Assembly: GCF_021032705.1 (NCBI RefSeq)
Contig: NZ_JAHVXI010000001.1
Span: 62,001-126,000, forward strand
DNA from: Psychroserpens luteolus
Lineage (GTDB): Bacteria > Bacteroidota > Bacteroidia > Flavobacteriales > Flavobacteriaceae
Length of the DNA: 64,000 bases
Direction: 5' to 3'
Position numbers and translations under genes: made by a program
Shown here: positions 1-8,833 of the stretch, in pieces
How positions within the stretch are numbered: the first letter of the stretch is position 1
How the letters are laid out: each line of letters starts with the position of its first letter
The notes under the pieces: generated by a model
Told to the model about the DNA's origin: nothing
Database searches by the model: none
The model's input: only the letters and a program-made list of their open reading frames with translations

Positions 1-382
1 GGGCATAATGATGGGAATTGATATGTCTTTTCTTCCAGGCTTCGGCATGAGCTCCTACAATTGCAAATGTAATTATGTAAAAGAAGTTATTGATTTTCCG
101 ACTTTTAAAAACCGTATTATGAGATAAGTCATGTGAAAAATTAAAGGCTAATAATAGTGTAACAAATCCATATAAAATATAGGATACTACAAACATAAAA
201 ACATCATGAATTACAAATAAACCAGTATAAAAGACTATCGCAAGAAAACAGTAGAACACAAATTTTAGTAATAAAAACTTTTTCGTATAAGCTTTGTTTA
301 TTTGCAAATGCTTACTTATTTCAAACTTAATCAACTTGAGTAACAGACTATCTCTTTCTATTTTAATATGCTTATCCTTCAT
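1..382 (-). CDS. Fatty acid desaturase, partial (C-terminal part beyond window edge)
   Basis: Reading the minus strand from the ATG at 380-382 gives an open frame of 127 codons that runs off the window. It shows a hydrophobic stretch at about residues 37-82, a first histidine box HDLSH at 84-88 and a second box HINSHH at 120-125. These are the di-iron ligands of the membrane fatty-acid desaturase family (PF00487). It overlaps the stop of the preceding desaturase by 11 nt, so the two are almost certainly translated from one message. The substrate (acyl-CoA or acyl-lipid) and the position of the double bond cannot be told. The third histidine box lies outside the window. Confidence 0.85.
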   Translation of the reverse strand, partial: MKDKHIKIERDSLLLKLIKFEISKHLQINKAYTKKFLLLKFVFYCFLAIVFYTGLFVIHDVFMFVVSYILYGFVTLLLAFNFSHDLSHNTVFKSRKINNFFYIITFAIVGAHAEAWKKRHINSHHYA

Positions 383-1469
383 AAGTTCGTGGTGTAAAAT
401 GAGTTTTTGTTCCCATAATTTTCAGAAACCTAAAATGTGCAGCGAGGGATTCTCGATATGACATTTCCATATAGGTCATGTTATGCTTCTTTGCTACCTC
501 TCTGAAAATTGGCAAAATATCTAAATAGTGTACATGACAAATATTAGGTAATAAGTGATGTAACGCATGAGCATTAAAACCACCCAAAGTCCAATTAAAA
601 AAAGTACTACTTGGATTATAATCTACTGAAGTGCACATCTGTAACTTTGGCCAGCTCAGTGCTAAATTATTATTAGAATCTGTTTTAGGATGATGCACAA
701 AATCTGACAAGTGAGAGACACCTAATACACCAACAAATAATAACGACACCATAAAATGATTAAGCACAAAAGCCAAAATTATCATCGACCAATCAAAGGG
801 TAAAATATAAATAGGTAATACAATCATATAGCCTATATAGAGTAGTTTGTAAACAATAAGTTTAATAACCTCTGCTTTTGGTATTTCAATTTTAATAGTT
901 CTGCTAGAGTAATTAATGAGCATTAAAGTTTCCCTGAATAAAAACCAATTTATCGAATAGAGTAAATACAAAAATGGTGCATAATACTGTTGGTACTTGT
1001 GATACCATTTTAAAGGTTGAGATGCTGTCATCCTAAACAACGGATTATTTAAAACGTCAATATCGCTTCCTTCTACATTGGTATATAAATGATGAGATTC
1101 GTTATGATTTTTACCCCAAACATAAGCGTTGTTTCCTTGGAGGTTAAAGCTTAGAGAAAACAAAATTCTATTCCAAAATTTGCTTTTTACGGCAACACCA
1201 TGTGCCGCATCGTGAGAAATATTAAATGCGGTTAATAGTATAGATAATCCCATGAGTAAATAAAAGACTAGAAAGCTAGCAAGTGATGTACTCGTAATCA
1301 TCAATACATAGAAAAGAATGTCTAATGTAAAATACAAAGCTATTTTGAATAGCATTTTTTTATTTCCGGTTCGTTCAGATTTATTAACTAAAAAATGAAT
1401 GTCGATTTTCTGTCTTAATTCTTTATAGAAGGCAGAGCCCTCATCTGTTGCGAATTTGAGTTTTTTCAT
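372..1469 (-). CDS. Membrane fatty acid desaturase
   Basis: A 365-residue di-iron desaturase that would introduce a cis double bond into a fatty acyl chain at the inner membrane. All three histidine boxes are visible: HDAAH at about 86-90, HNESHH at about 122-127 and HALHH near residue 300, with hydrophobic segments between. This layout fits the front-end/linoleoyl-CoA-type branch of PF00487. A longer frame to 1574 exists, but it would overlap the upstream gene by 95 nt. The ATG at 1467-1469 leaves a 10-nt gap, so it was chosen. The next gene downstream is a second desaturase, so the pair may act in series or on different chains. Confidence 0.88.
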   Translation of the reverse strand: MKKLKFATDEGSAFYKELRQKIDIHFLVNKSERTGNKKMLFKIALYFTLDILFYVLMITSTSLASFLVFYLLMGLSILLTAFNISHDAAHGVAVKSKFWNRILFSLSFNLQGNNAYVWGKNHNESHHLYTNVEGSDIDVLNNPLFRMTASQPLKWYHKYQQYYAPFLYLLYSINWFLFRETLMLINYSSRTIKIEIPKAEVIKLIVYKLLYIGYMIVLPIYILPFDWSMIILAFVLNHFMVSLLFVGVLGVSHLSDFVHHPKTDSNNNLALSWPKLQMCTSVDYNPSSTFFNWTLGGFNAHALHHLLPNICHVHYLDILPIFREVAKKHNMTYMEMSYRESLAAHFRFLKIMGTKTHFTPRTYEG

Positions 1470-1479
1470 AACCTTATAT

Positions 1480-2184
1480 TTATCCTTTAAACTGCCAATT
1501 AAAAAATGGAAACGAGCGCTTTTCATTTTTGTTCCACAAACCAATTTGTAGACCTTTAAAATTTTTAGCTTCATTAAAGATTCCTATTTGAATTCCAATT
1601 CCTTTCATTTGAATTTCATTAAATCCTCCTATTTGAATTCCATTAAAATCTGAGACAATATTTCCAAAACCAGCTAGTAATCCATTCGACTTATACACTT
1701 CGTTACCAAAAGCTGAAATTGCAATTCCATTATGTCGTTCGATAAAATTAGACATAGTTGCCAATGATATTCCATTCATATTGTATAAGTATTGTATAAA
1801 TAAACCACTAGATATACCATGAACTTTAGTTACACCAAATGTGCCCGAAGACAAATTAATGCCATAGATAATTTCAGTTGGCACTTTTTCTTGCTTATTT
1901 ACAAATTCCGCTCTACTATTCGACACAGGAGAACGTCCCATAAGTGGAGAAAAAACACCTACTATTGACGCTTCTAATCTCACTCCATAAGTTCTTGCCA
2001 ACGTGGTATCCCTTTTGAATACATGTTTTGGAAATGCAGCTAATGACAACCCTAAAATATCACTGTTCGCACTATGAGTAGTCCAAACGGGAAACCTAAG
2101 CTTTCTCTTAACCTCTAGAGAGTCTTGAGCATTCAACTTTAATACTGATACAAAAACAAATAACAATACAATAACATTTTTCAT
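1480..2184 (-). CDS. LA_2272-like surface repeat protein
   Basis: A 234-residue secreted protein with a signal peptide (hydrophobic stretch ending LNAQ near residue 20). The C-terminal half holds repeats of the form G(I/L)xIG-x-FNE, such as GIQIGGFN, GIQIGIFN and GLQIGLWN. It ends with an aromatic motif RSFPFFNW. The repeat style matches the LA_2272 surface-repeat family found in Bacteroidota and Leptospira, whose function is unknown; an outer-membrane beta structure is plausible. It is the first gene before the desaturases (10-nt gap) and is divergent from an HTH regulator at 2304, which may control it. Confidence 0.7.
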   Translation of the reverse strand: MKNVIVLLFVFVSVLKLNAQDSLEVKRKLRFPVWTTHSANSDILGLSLAAFPKHVFKRDTTLARTYGVRLEASIVGVFSPLMGRSPVSNSRAEFVNKQEKVPTEIIYGINLSSGTFGVTKVHGISSGLFIQYLYNMNGISLATMSNFIERHNGIAISAFGNEVYKSNGLLAGFGNIVSDFNGIQIGGFNEIQMKGIGIQIGIFNEAKNFKGLQIGLWNKNEKRSFPFFNWQFKG

Positions 2185-2217
2185 GAGATTAATAGTTTTA
2201 AATTCAGTTCAAAATTA

Positions 2218-2283
2218 TTGCTATAATCACATTTTTAATTGTTATAAAAACAAGTAATTCAATTATTTTTTGCGATAATCACA
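2218..2283. promoter_or_regulatory. Candidate operator repeats for the divergent HTH regulator
   Basis: The 119-bp divergent spacer contains TTGCTATAATCACA at 2218-2231 and TTGCGATAATCACA at 2270-2283 (13 of 14 identical). A weaker copy TTGTTATAAAAACA lies at 2239-2252 (11 of 14). The spacings of 21, 31 and 52 bp are close to whole helical turns, as expected for regulator sites on one DNA face. Binding by the product of the 2304 gene is inference. Confidence 0.4.
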
Positions 2284-2303
2284 AATAATAATATCTTTAA
2301 ATC

Positions 2304-3272
2304 ATGTTTCAGTCTAAGTTTTTAAAAGAAATACAATCACAATTACCACAAAATACTTCGCTAATTGATGCTATAGCAACGGCTTTAGATATTAGCTATG
2401 ATGCCGCTCATAGACGCACCAGTTTGAAGAGTAAATTGTCGATAGACGAATGCATTATATTAGCGCGATTCTATCATATTGCATTAGATGGTTTATTTGA
2501 AACCACTGATAAAAGTTATATTTCGGTAGAAAAGACAAAGCACATCCATAATGAACATGAGCTGGAGGCTTATTTCAAGAATTCACACGAATCACTATTG
2601 CCTTTATTACAACAAACCGATAGTCGTATCTTATATTCGGCCAAGGACATTCCTTTATTTTATACTATTGGTGATGATATTTTAAGTCGGTTTAAAACCT
2701 ATGTGTGGTTAAAATTACTAGACAATTCCTTTAATACAAAAACCTTTGAACAGTTTTCACCAAGCGTTGGACTTATCAAATCTGCTAAAGCTTTGAGAAG
2801 CTTATATCAAGATCTTAATACAACAGAAATTTGGGATATTACTACTATAAATAGTACCTTAAAACAAATTCATTTTTATAATCAGGCAGGACAAATAAGT
2901 AATACTGTTGCGTTAGAACTATGTGATGCTTTAAAGCGATTAATTAAAACAATTTCAGAACGAGTAGACGCTCATTCTACGCAATACAAACTCTATTATA
3001 ACGAGTTACTCCTCATGAATAATAATGTATTGGTCTCTACTCCAAATCAACAGTCTTTGTATGTGCCATTTTCAATTCTCTCATATTATTTAACTAGCGA
3101 TGCAATAACCTGCAAACAAGCCGAGAAATACCTCAATCAACAGCTTCAACATTCAAAATTGCTCAACACTTCAGGAGAAAAAGAACAGCGTACATTTTTC
3201 AATAGGATGTATGCCAAGGTAGATGCTCTAAAACAATTGATTAGCGCCACTCAAGTCTTAGATTTTGAATAA
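2304..3272 (+). CDS. HTH-type transcriptional regulator
   Basis: A 322-residue protein with an N-terminal helix-turn-helix of the lambda-repressor/BetR type at about residues 15-60, where ATALDISYDAAHRR is followed by a second helix SIDECIILARFY. The remaining 260 residues are mostly helical, without a recognised ligand domain. This architecture is common among Bacteroidota regulators of unknown signal. It is divergent from the surface-repeat/desaturase genes, with repeated sites in the spacer, so control of membrane-lipid genes is possible. The regulon and inducer are not visible. Confidence 0.6.
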   Translation: MFQSKFLKEIQSQLPQNTSLIDAIATALDISYDAAHRRTSLKSKLSIDECIILARFYHIALDGLFETTDKSYISVEKTKHIHNEHELEAYFKNSHESLLPLLQQTDSRILYSAKDIPLFYTIGDDILSRFKTYVWLKLLDNSFNTKTFEQFSPSVGLIKSAKALRSLYQDLNTTEIWDITTINSTLKQIHFYNQAGQISNTVALELCDALKRLIKTISERVDAHSTQYKLYYNELLLMNNNVLVSTPNQQSLYVPFSILSYYLTSDAITCKQAEKYLNQQLQHSKLLNTSGEKEQRTFFNRMYAKVDALKQLISATQVLDFE

Positions 3273-3331
3273 AGTTAAACTATTCACGCAACCTTTTTAA
3301 GATTTAAGAGACTATAGAGAAACTAGTCTTT

Positions 3332-4393
3332 ATGAATCTTACCAAATTTTTACTTTTCATCTTATGTATTTCTATAACATCTTGTGCCTATGATGCAGAC
3401 GATAACCTAGTAGGACTTGATCCAAATTTTAACACTGTGGATATTATTTCTTCAGATTCAGATTTGTTTGATCACCTTAAGGATATCACCAATGATGAAG
3501 ATCGACCAGATGAAAGTATTGTATGTATAGACTTTATCTACCCTTTAACACTTTTCGTTTTTGATGACACTAATCAATATGTCTCTTCATCTCTCATAAT
3601 AAATGACCAAGAGTTTAGTAGCTTTTTAGAAACCTTAGACGAAACCTATTCTATAAGCATGAGCTTTCCCATCACAAGTATGTTAGTATCAGGTGAGGAA
3701 TTCATAATACAAAACAAAGAAGAACTCAAAGAAGCCATTGATAGTTGCCTAAGTGAAGAGTTAGTCTTCGAATGTGGAGAGCTCATAAGACATTGCGTTT
3801 GGAAAATTGGATACAGTTTCGAAGATGACAACAGTTATCTTGGCGGCATTTTTCAAGAAGCAGATGGATTTACCACATTAAATGTAGGCGACATGTTGTT
3901 AAATGGTTCATGGTCACCTTTTACAATAGAAAATGAATTACATATCAATATCAATCTAAACGATACAACAGCTGTAGGTGCCTATTTTAATTTTGATTGG
4001 AAAGTGGAATATATTGACGAAAACTCATTAAAATTAACACATCTAGAACGTGAATTGATTTTAAATCAGCGTTGCGATCCCGATTTTGCCGACTGCGGAA
4101 ATTTCAACTTTGAAGCTTGTGAAACAGAATTGGATAGTGGTATTGCCGAATTTATTCTAGATGATTACACCTTCTGCATATTCGACACACTTGAGTTTGA
4201 TAATAGCAACGATACTTATGAGGTCTCTTTTCACGACACCGAAGAAGATGCCTTAACAAACCTAAATCCGATTCTTTCCGAAGATCTATATATAAGTTCA
4301 GAACCTAATCAAACCATCTATGTTAGAATCAATGCTATTGAAAATGACATACAATATTATGTTGTAATTACACTTGTCGCAATTAGCTGCTAA
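3332..4393 (+). CDS. Hypothetical lipoprotein, acidic and cysteine-containing
   Basis: A 353-residue protein with a lipoprotein signal peptide: a hydrophobic core followed by the lipobox ITSC, Cys about residue 18. The mature part is strongly acidic (many Asp and Glu) and has several cysteines. Pairs such as CDPDFADC could form disulphides in the periplasm or at the cell surface. No family is recognised. A second lipoprotein gene follows after 31 nt, so the two are probably co-transcribed. Confidence 0.65.
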   Translation: MNLTKFLLFILCISITSCAYDADDNLVGLDPNFNTVDIISSDSDLFDHLKDITNDEDRPDESIVCIDFIYPLTLFVFDDTNQYVSSSLIINDQEFSSFLETLDETYSISMSFPITSMLVSGEEFIIQNKEELKEAIDSCLSEELVFECGELIRHCVWKIGYSFEDDNSYLGGIFQEADGFTTLNVGDMLLNGSWSPFTIENELHININLNDTTAVGAYFNFDWKVEYIDENSLKLTHLERELILNQRCDPDFADCGNFNFEACETELDSGIAEFILDDYTFCIFDTLEFDNSNDTYEVSFHDTEEDALTNLNPILSEDLYISSEPNQTIYVRINAIENDIQYYVVITLVAISC

Positions 4394-4424
4394 ACCAATG
4401 AAAATAACCTCAAAACCAAATATT

Positions 4425-5387
4425 ATGAAAACATCACCAATCTTTATCGTTACCTTTTTTGCCCTAATTTGTTTTGCATGTTCAACAGGTGACAATATCA
4501 TTGAACAAAACATGAATGGAAATGAACCTTCAGTAGTTAGTTATATTTATAAAACTTATAATGTATCAAATACACCAAATACGGTTAAAGATTCTACAAA
4601 CTATATGATTAGCGATAATAAAATCATAAGTTCGTCTGGCTTAAACCTAGAAACCTTATCGCAACACGCTTCAAATTACGGCTATGTTAATGGAAAAATT
4701 GACGAAATTCAATCTTTTAATAATGGGATGCTCTCGAGGATTCAATCTTTCACTTATGATGCAAATGATGATCTTGTAGAATATCAATCTGAATATATCG
4801 ATCCAAATGATTCATCTTCAAGTTTTGAACGTCATCTATTTACACATACAGCAGACACCATTTACTCGAGCTGGACTCGCAGTGATGATGGTATAAATTT
4901 CGATATTAGTGTATCCGATTTCAAAATAGTTTTAGATGTCAATACGAATAGAACTTATTTAGAAACGTATAGTTATTTAAATGATGACACTCAATTTGAA
5001 GTCAATACTTACGATGCCAATTCAAATATTCTCAATGAATCTAAATATATTGTGCTTGATAATGGAAATGAATTCCTTTCGTTTGAGAATAATTATACCA
5101 CAACTACATCTGAAAATCTTTTTAACAGTATTAACGAGGCGACATTTACAAGAAAGAATCTAATGCTATTATATCATCTACAATCTACAGCTGTGAACTC
5201 CATTAACGCAAAAAGCATTTCTAAAAACACGCTAAATACTTTTGAAAGTACTTGGGGAAATTCTTTTGCAAACTTTGAAATTATAAACATGACAGATGAT
5301 AACAACAATACAACATCTAGTGATTTTAAAACCATTATATCTGGTGATGCAATTGCACGATTTTCTCAAGAATTCATATTTGAGTAA
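4425..5387 (+). CDS. Hypothetical lipoprotein
   Basis: A roughly 320-residue lipoprotein whose signal peptide ends in the lipobox FACS. Start choice: ATG codons exist at 4398 and 4425. The latter places a short basic n-region directly before the hydrophobic core and is preferred. A still earlier start would overlap the previous gene. The mature protein is rich in Asn, Asp and Thr with alternating beta-like segments, and contains RHS/YD-like phrases such as FTYDANDDLVEYQ. Similar phrases are seen in Bacteroidota lipoproteins with YD-type repeats. No enzymatic motif was seen. Confidence 0.6.
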   Translation: MKTSPIFIVTFFALICFACSTGDNIIEQNMNGNEPSVVSYIYKTYNVSNTPNTVKDSTNYMISDNKIISSSGLNLETLSQHASNYGYVNGKIDEIQSFNNGMLSRIQSFTYDANDDLVEYQSEYIDPNDSSSSFERHLFTHTADTIYSSWTRSDDGINFDISVSDFKIVLDVNTNRTYLETYSYLNDDTQFEVNTYDANSNILNESKYIVLDNGNEFLSFENNYTTTTSENLFNSINEATFTRKNLMLLYHLQSTAVNSINAKSISKNTLNTFESTWGNSFANFEIINMTDDNNNTTSSDFKTIISGDAIARFSQEFIFE

Positions 5388-5437
5388 TCCTTTTAAAAAC
5401 TCTATATTAACTTAAATCATAAAGCCCAACACTATAG

Positions 5438-6004
5438 TTGAATTTAGAACAATTAATAAAAGCTTGTAAAAAGCATAACTTAAAGGCACAAAGTCAATTA
5501 TACCAAATGTATAAGGATGACCTGTTCACACTATGTCTAAAATACTGTAAAAACAAAGAAGAGGCTCAAGACAATTTACAAGATGCCTTTCTAACGATTT
5601 TTAGCACTATAAAATCTTATAAAAATTCTGGATCATTTGAAGGGTGGATGAAACGTATCACTATACATAAAGCCATAGATAAATATAAAAAGGACAGTCA
5701 TTTAAATATTGTTATAAACAATGACATCTTAGAGGATAATACGTTAATAGACACCGATACTATAGATAGAATCCCACTAGATCAAATATTAAAGCATATC
5801 CAAGAATTGCCGCCTAGATATCGAATGGTTTTTAACCTTTATGAACTTGATAATTATTCACATAAGGATATTTCTAAACTTTTAAACATAAGTGTAAATA
5901 CCTCGAAATCAAATTTACACCGAGCCAAAAACATACTACAAACTAAGATACAACAACAATCAACTAATGTGTCTCCTAAAAACCTAACATCTAATGGAAA
6001 CTAA
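5438..6004 (+). CDS. ECF-type RNA polymerase sigma factor
   Basis: A 188-residue sigma-70-family protein with region 2 at about residues 15-85 (LYQMYKDDLFTLCLKYCKN, then DAFLTIFSTIKSY and GWMKRITIHKAIDKY) and region 4 at about 110-165 (LPPRYRMVFNLYELDNYSHKDISKLLNISVNTSKS). There is no ATG at the family start. A TTG at 5438, directly after an in-frame stop, gives the expected MNLEQLIKACKK beginning, so TTG was chosen. The next gene overlaps by 11 nt and encodes a membrane-anchored partner that is probably its anti-sigma factor. Confidence 0.85.
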   Translation: MNLEQLIKACKKHNLKAQSQLYQMYKDDLFTLCLKYCKNKEEAQDNLQDAFLTIFSTIKSYKNSGSFEGWMKRITIHKAIDKYKKDSHLNIVINNDILEDNTLIDTDTIDRIPLDQILKHIQELPPRYRMVFNLYELDNYSHKDISKLLNISVNTSKSNLHRAKNILQTKIQQQSTNVSPKNLTSNGN

Positions 6005-7223
6005 AAAAGATATTGGAGCTGCACTAAAAAGCAGATTAGAACCCTTCAAGGATAGTCCAGATGACTTGGTATGGAATACTATTGAAGCTAAACTGAAAAA
6101 GAAAAAGAAAAGAAGAGTACTATTTTTATGGTTTTCAGGACTTGGTGTTGCCTTATTATTTCTAATGTTAGGGATAGTAGATCCGTTTCATTATTTTGAT
6201 AAAAATAAGACCATAGAAATTGAAACTGTAGACCAACACCAAAAAAATACTTCGAATACGACTAAAGATCGTAGTTCAACGATATATAATACAGAGTCAC
6301 TTTCAAATGAAAACACACATCAATTAGATCATCCATCTGTTGTTGAAAATGAAGAAGTTGACAAGACGAATCAAAACACAGTTAGTACTAGTCCAAACCA
6401 ACGAAAAATTCAGAGACCTCAACATCATCTTCCTAACAAGCAAGATAACACCTTATCTCATTTAAATTCGCAGCAAGATGACAACAGTATCGATACGTCA
6501 AAGAAATCTATCGGTAACAACATACTTCCTTCCGAAAACAACAAAACTGCGTTATTAACTTCTGATTCAAAACGTCAAATTTCAGAAGAAAGAAAACGAC
6601 GTCGTGATAGTGTGATTGCTGCAAACAAAAAAGTTAGAGACTCTATTAAAATGCAACGTCAATCTAGGCGTTTAGTTTCCGAAGAAAACACAAAAGATAA
6701 GGATAGTAGTAACCTTGATGACCAATCTAAATGGAGCATAACACCGCAAGTTACATTGTCATATTATGGCGCACTAAACACTAAAACCACTGATAATTTT
6801 TCTGTTAATTATGGTGTGTTAGCAAGTTATAGAATGACTCCAAAGACTTACTTAAGAATAGGTGTAAGACAACTAAAACTTAATCAAACTATAGATAGTG
6901 ACGGAACAGAAAGAAACGTAGAGTATTTAGAATTTCCTATAGAAATCAAATACAGGCCTCAAAACAATAGAATCAGTCCTTATATTACTGGTGGTTTGAG
7001 TTATTTTAAATTACAAGAGGATTCTAATAATTCGTCTAATAATTTTGAATATAAGGCCACAATGGGTCTAAATCTTGGTTTAGGCTTAGAAACTAAGCTT
7101 TTTAACCAAATCTATTTTAATTTGGAGTCAAATTTTAATTATCAACTAAAACCTTTCACTCAAAAAAACAATATTGAACCCTTTATTTTCTCAATACATA
7201 CAGGGATTGAATATCGTTTTTAA
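5994..7223 (+). CDS. Anti-sigma-like membrane protein with C-terminal outer-membrane barrel-like region
   Basis: A 409-residue protein with three parts. A cytoplasmic N-terminus of about 42 residues (FKDSPDDLVWNTIEAKLKKKKK) resembles the sigma-binding head of Bacteroidota anti-sigma factors. One membrane segment follows at about 43-62, then a polar Asn/Ser-rich linker to about 250. The C-terminal region has alternating beta strands ending in FSIHTGIEYRF, the aromatic end typical of porin-family barrels. It overlaps the ECF gene by 11 nt, which argues for translational coupling and a sigma/anti-sigma pair. How the barrel-like end is accommodated topologically is unclear. Confidence 0.6.
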   Translation: METKKDIGAALKSRLEPFKDSPDDLVWNTIEAKLKKKKKRRVLFLWFSGLGVALLFLMLGIVDPFHYFDKNKTIEIETVDQHQKNTSNTTKDRSSTIYNTESLSNENTHQLDHPSVVENEEVDKTNQNTVSTSPNQRKIQRPQHHLPNKQDNTLSHLNSQQDDNSIDTSKKSIGNNILPSENNKTALLTSDSKRQISEERKRRRDSVIAANKKVRDSIKMQRQSRRLVSEENTKDKDSSNLDDQSKWSITPQVTLSYYGALNTKTTDNFSVNYGVLASYRMTPKTYLRIGVRQLKLNQTIDSDGTERNVEYLEFPIEIKYRPQNNRISPYITGGLSYFKLQEDSNNSSNNFEYKATMGLNLGLGLETKLFNQIYFNLESNFNYQLKPFTQKNNIEPFIFSIHTGIEYRF

Positions 7224-7385
7224 ACCCTATGACGTTAAAAAACAACACATTACCGTTTTGTCGATAATTACAGTCTTACTATTTGGCTAAAATTCACTAT
7301 ATTTTGGATTATTTTCAATTTTATTGTAACATTTTTAGTACTTGTTACGTATAACTATATAGTATTATACATTTACCCAAATTTT

Positions 7386-7393
7386 AAAGGAGA
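7386..7393 (+). promoter_or_regulatory. Shine-Dalgarno-like ribosome binding site of rpoD
   Basis: AAAGGAGA lies 7 nt before the rpoD ATG at 7401. Bacteroidota genes usually lack such purine-rich sites, and I saw no comparable one before the other genes here, so it may mark rpoD for a different mode of initiation. Confidence 0.5.
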
Positions 7394-7400
7394 TAATTAA

Positions 7401-8264
7401 ATGAGACAACTAAAAATTACGAAGCAGGTTACTAATAGAGAAACAGCTTCGTTAGATAAATATTTACAAGAAATTGGAAAGGTTGATTTAATTACAGCAG
7501 ATGAAGAAGTTGAATTAGCTCAACGTATCAAAGCAGGTGACCAATTAGCTTTGGAAAAGTTAACTAAAGCCAATCTTCGTTTCGTAGTTTCTGTAGCGAA
7601 GCAATATCAAAATCAAGGCTTAACTTTACCTGATTTAATTAACGAAGGTAATTTAGGTTTAATTAAAGCTGCACAACGTTTTGATGAGACACGTGGATTT
7701 AAATTCATATCTTACGCTGTTTGGTGGATTCGTCAATCGATTCTTCAAGCGTTAGCTGAGCAATCGCGTATTGTACGTTTACCATTAAATAAGATTGGAT
7801 CTATTAATAAAATTAATAAGACGTTTGCCTTTTTAGAGCAAAGTCATGAGCGTCCGCCAAGTGCTGAAGAAATTGCAAAAGAGTTAGACATGACTATTAA
7901 CGATGTTAAGGAGTCTATGAAAAACTCTGGACGTCACGTATCAATGGATGCGCCTTTAGTAGAAGGAGAAGATTCTAACTTATACGATGTATTGCGTAGT
8001 GGTGAATCTCCTAATCCAGATAAAGATTTATTACATGAATCTTTACGTACTGAAATTGAACGTGCACTAGAAACATTGACTCCTCGTGAAGCAGATGTGA
8101 TTCGTTTATACTTTGGTCTTGGAAATCAACACCCAATGACATTAGAAGAAATAGGAGAAACATTTGATTTAACACGTGAGCGTGTAAGACAAATTAAAGA
8201 AAAAGCGATTCGTAGATTAAAACACACGTCTCGTAGTAAAATATTAAAGACTTATTTAGGCTAG
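7401..8264 (+). CDS. rpoD: Primary sigma factor RpoD/SigA (short Bacteroidota form)
   Basis: A 287-residue housekeeping sigma factor that directs RNA polymerase to TTTG/TAnnTTTG promoters. Region 1.2 is at about 15-48 ([15 protein letters not shown]). Regions 2.1-2.4 are at about 55-125 ([17 protein letters not shown], then [15 protein letters not shown]). Region 3 is in the middle, and region 4.2 at about 240-280 holds the -35-binding helix ([19 protein letters not shown]). The long region 1.1 and the non-conserved insert of the E. coli protein are absent, as is normal for this phylum. A strong terminator follows. Confidence 0.97.
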   Translation: MRQLKITKQVTNRETASLDKYLQEIGKVDLITADEEVELAQRIKAGDQLALEKLTKANLRFVVSVAKQYQNQGLTLPDLINEGNLGLIKAAQRFDETRGFKFISYAVWWIRQSILQALAEQSRIVRLPLNKIGSINKINKTFAFLEQSHERPPSAEEIAKELDMTINDVKESMKNSGRHVSMDAPLVEGEDSNLYDVLRSGESPNPDKDLLHESLRTEIERALETLTPREADVIRLYFGLGNQHPMTLEEIGETFDLTRERVRQIKEKAIRRLKHTSRSKILKTYLG

Positions 8265-8342
8265 TAATTATTAGATAGTAATTACGACTAAATTACAGCA
8301 ACAAACAGTTACACATAACTGTTCGTTTTTTGATTGATGAAA

Positions 8343-8379
8343 GAACCCACGGCTGATTACCGTGGGTTCACTTTTTTTA
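8343..8379 (+). terminator. Rho-independent terminator after rpoD
   Basis: A perfect 10-bp stem GAACCCACGG / CCGTGGGTTC (8343-8352 and 8360-8369) with a 7-nt loop is followed by AC and a run of T. Confidence 0.9.
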
Positions 8380-8413
8380 TTACCTTTAGAATTACTCACC
8401 AACTTCCCTACTT

Positions 8414-8827
8414 ATGATTAAGTCAATATGCTATATCAGCAATAAGAATGATAATTTACCTGATAGTGTTTTAAATAAGTTACTACATTCAATAATTAAA
8501 GACAATAATCAAATTCAAGTATCTGGCATTTTGATGCTACAAAACAATTATTTTTTTCAAATCATGGAAGGTGATCCAAATACGATTGATGCTCTTTTTT
8601 TTAAGATTAGAAAAGACCAGAGGCATCACGGACTTATCAAACTTTTAGAAATATCTTTAGTAGATCGATTGTTTAGTGACTATCAAAGTGGGTCTTTTAG
8701 TGTTATAAGGGATTTTTTAAATTTAAAAAAACTCAAAATTTATTTTGACTGGATTAAAGAAGCAAACATATTAGAAGCAAATAAATTAATCGAGTTAACT
8801 AATAATTTCTTAAAACACAATAAATAG
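8414..8827 (+). CDS. BLUF-domain (FAD blue-light sensor) protein
   Basis: A 137-residue single-domain protein resembling BLUF photoreceptors (PF04940), which bind FAD and sense blue light by rearranging a Tyr-Gln-flavin hydrogen-bond network. The key positions appear kept: Tyr7 in the first strand, Asn31 seven residues before the Gly of the VSG turn, Gln49 in FFQIMEGD, and the basic RHH at 70-72. The later aromatic/Met motif is degenerate (FSDYQSG). About 45 residues of helix follow, with no output domain, so it would signal by protein contact. Confidence 0.75.
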   Translation: MIKSICYISNKNDNLPDSVLNKLLHSIIKDNNQIQVSGILMLQNNYFFQIMEGDPNTIDALFFKIRKDQRHHGLIKLLEISLVDRLFSDYQSGSFSVIRDFLNLKKLKIYFDWIKEANILEANKLIELTNNFLKHNK

Positions 8828-8833
8828 AAGTAA

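Noticed and set aside
2292-2299. TATCTTTA as a promoter box of the HTH gene
   Set aside because: It lies only 4 nt before the ATG and lacks the final G of the consensus.
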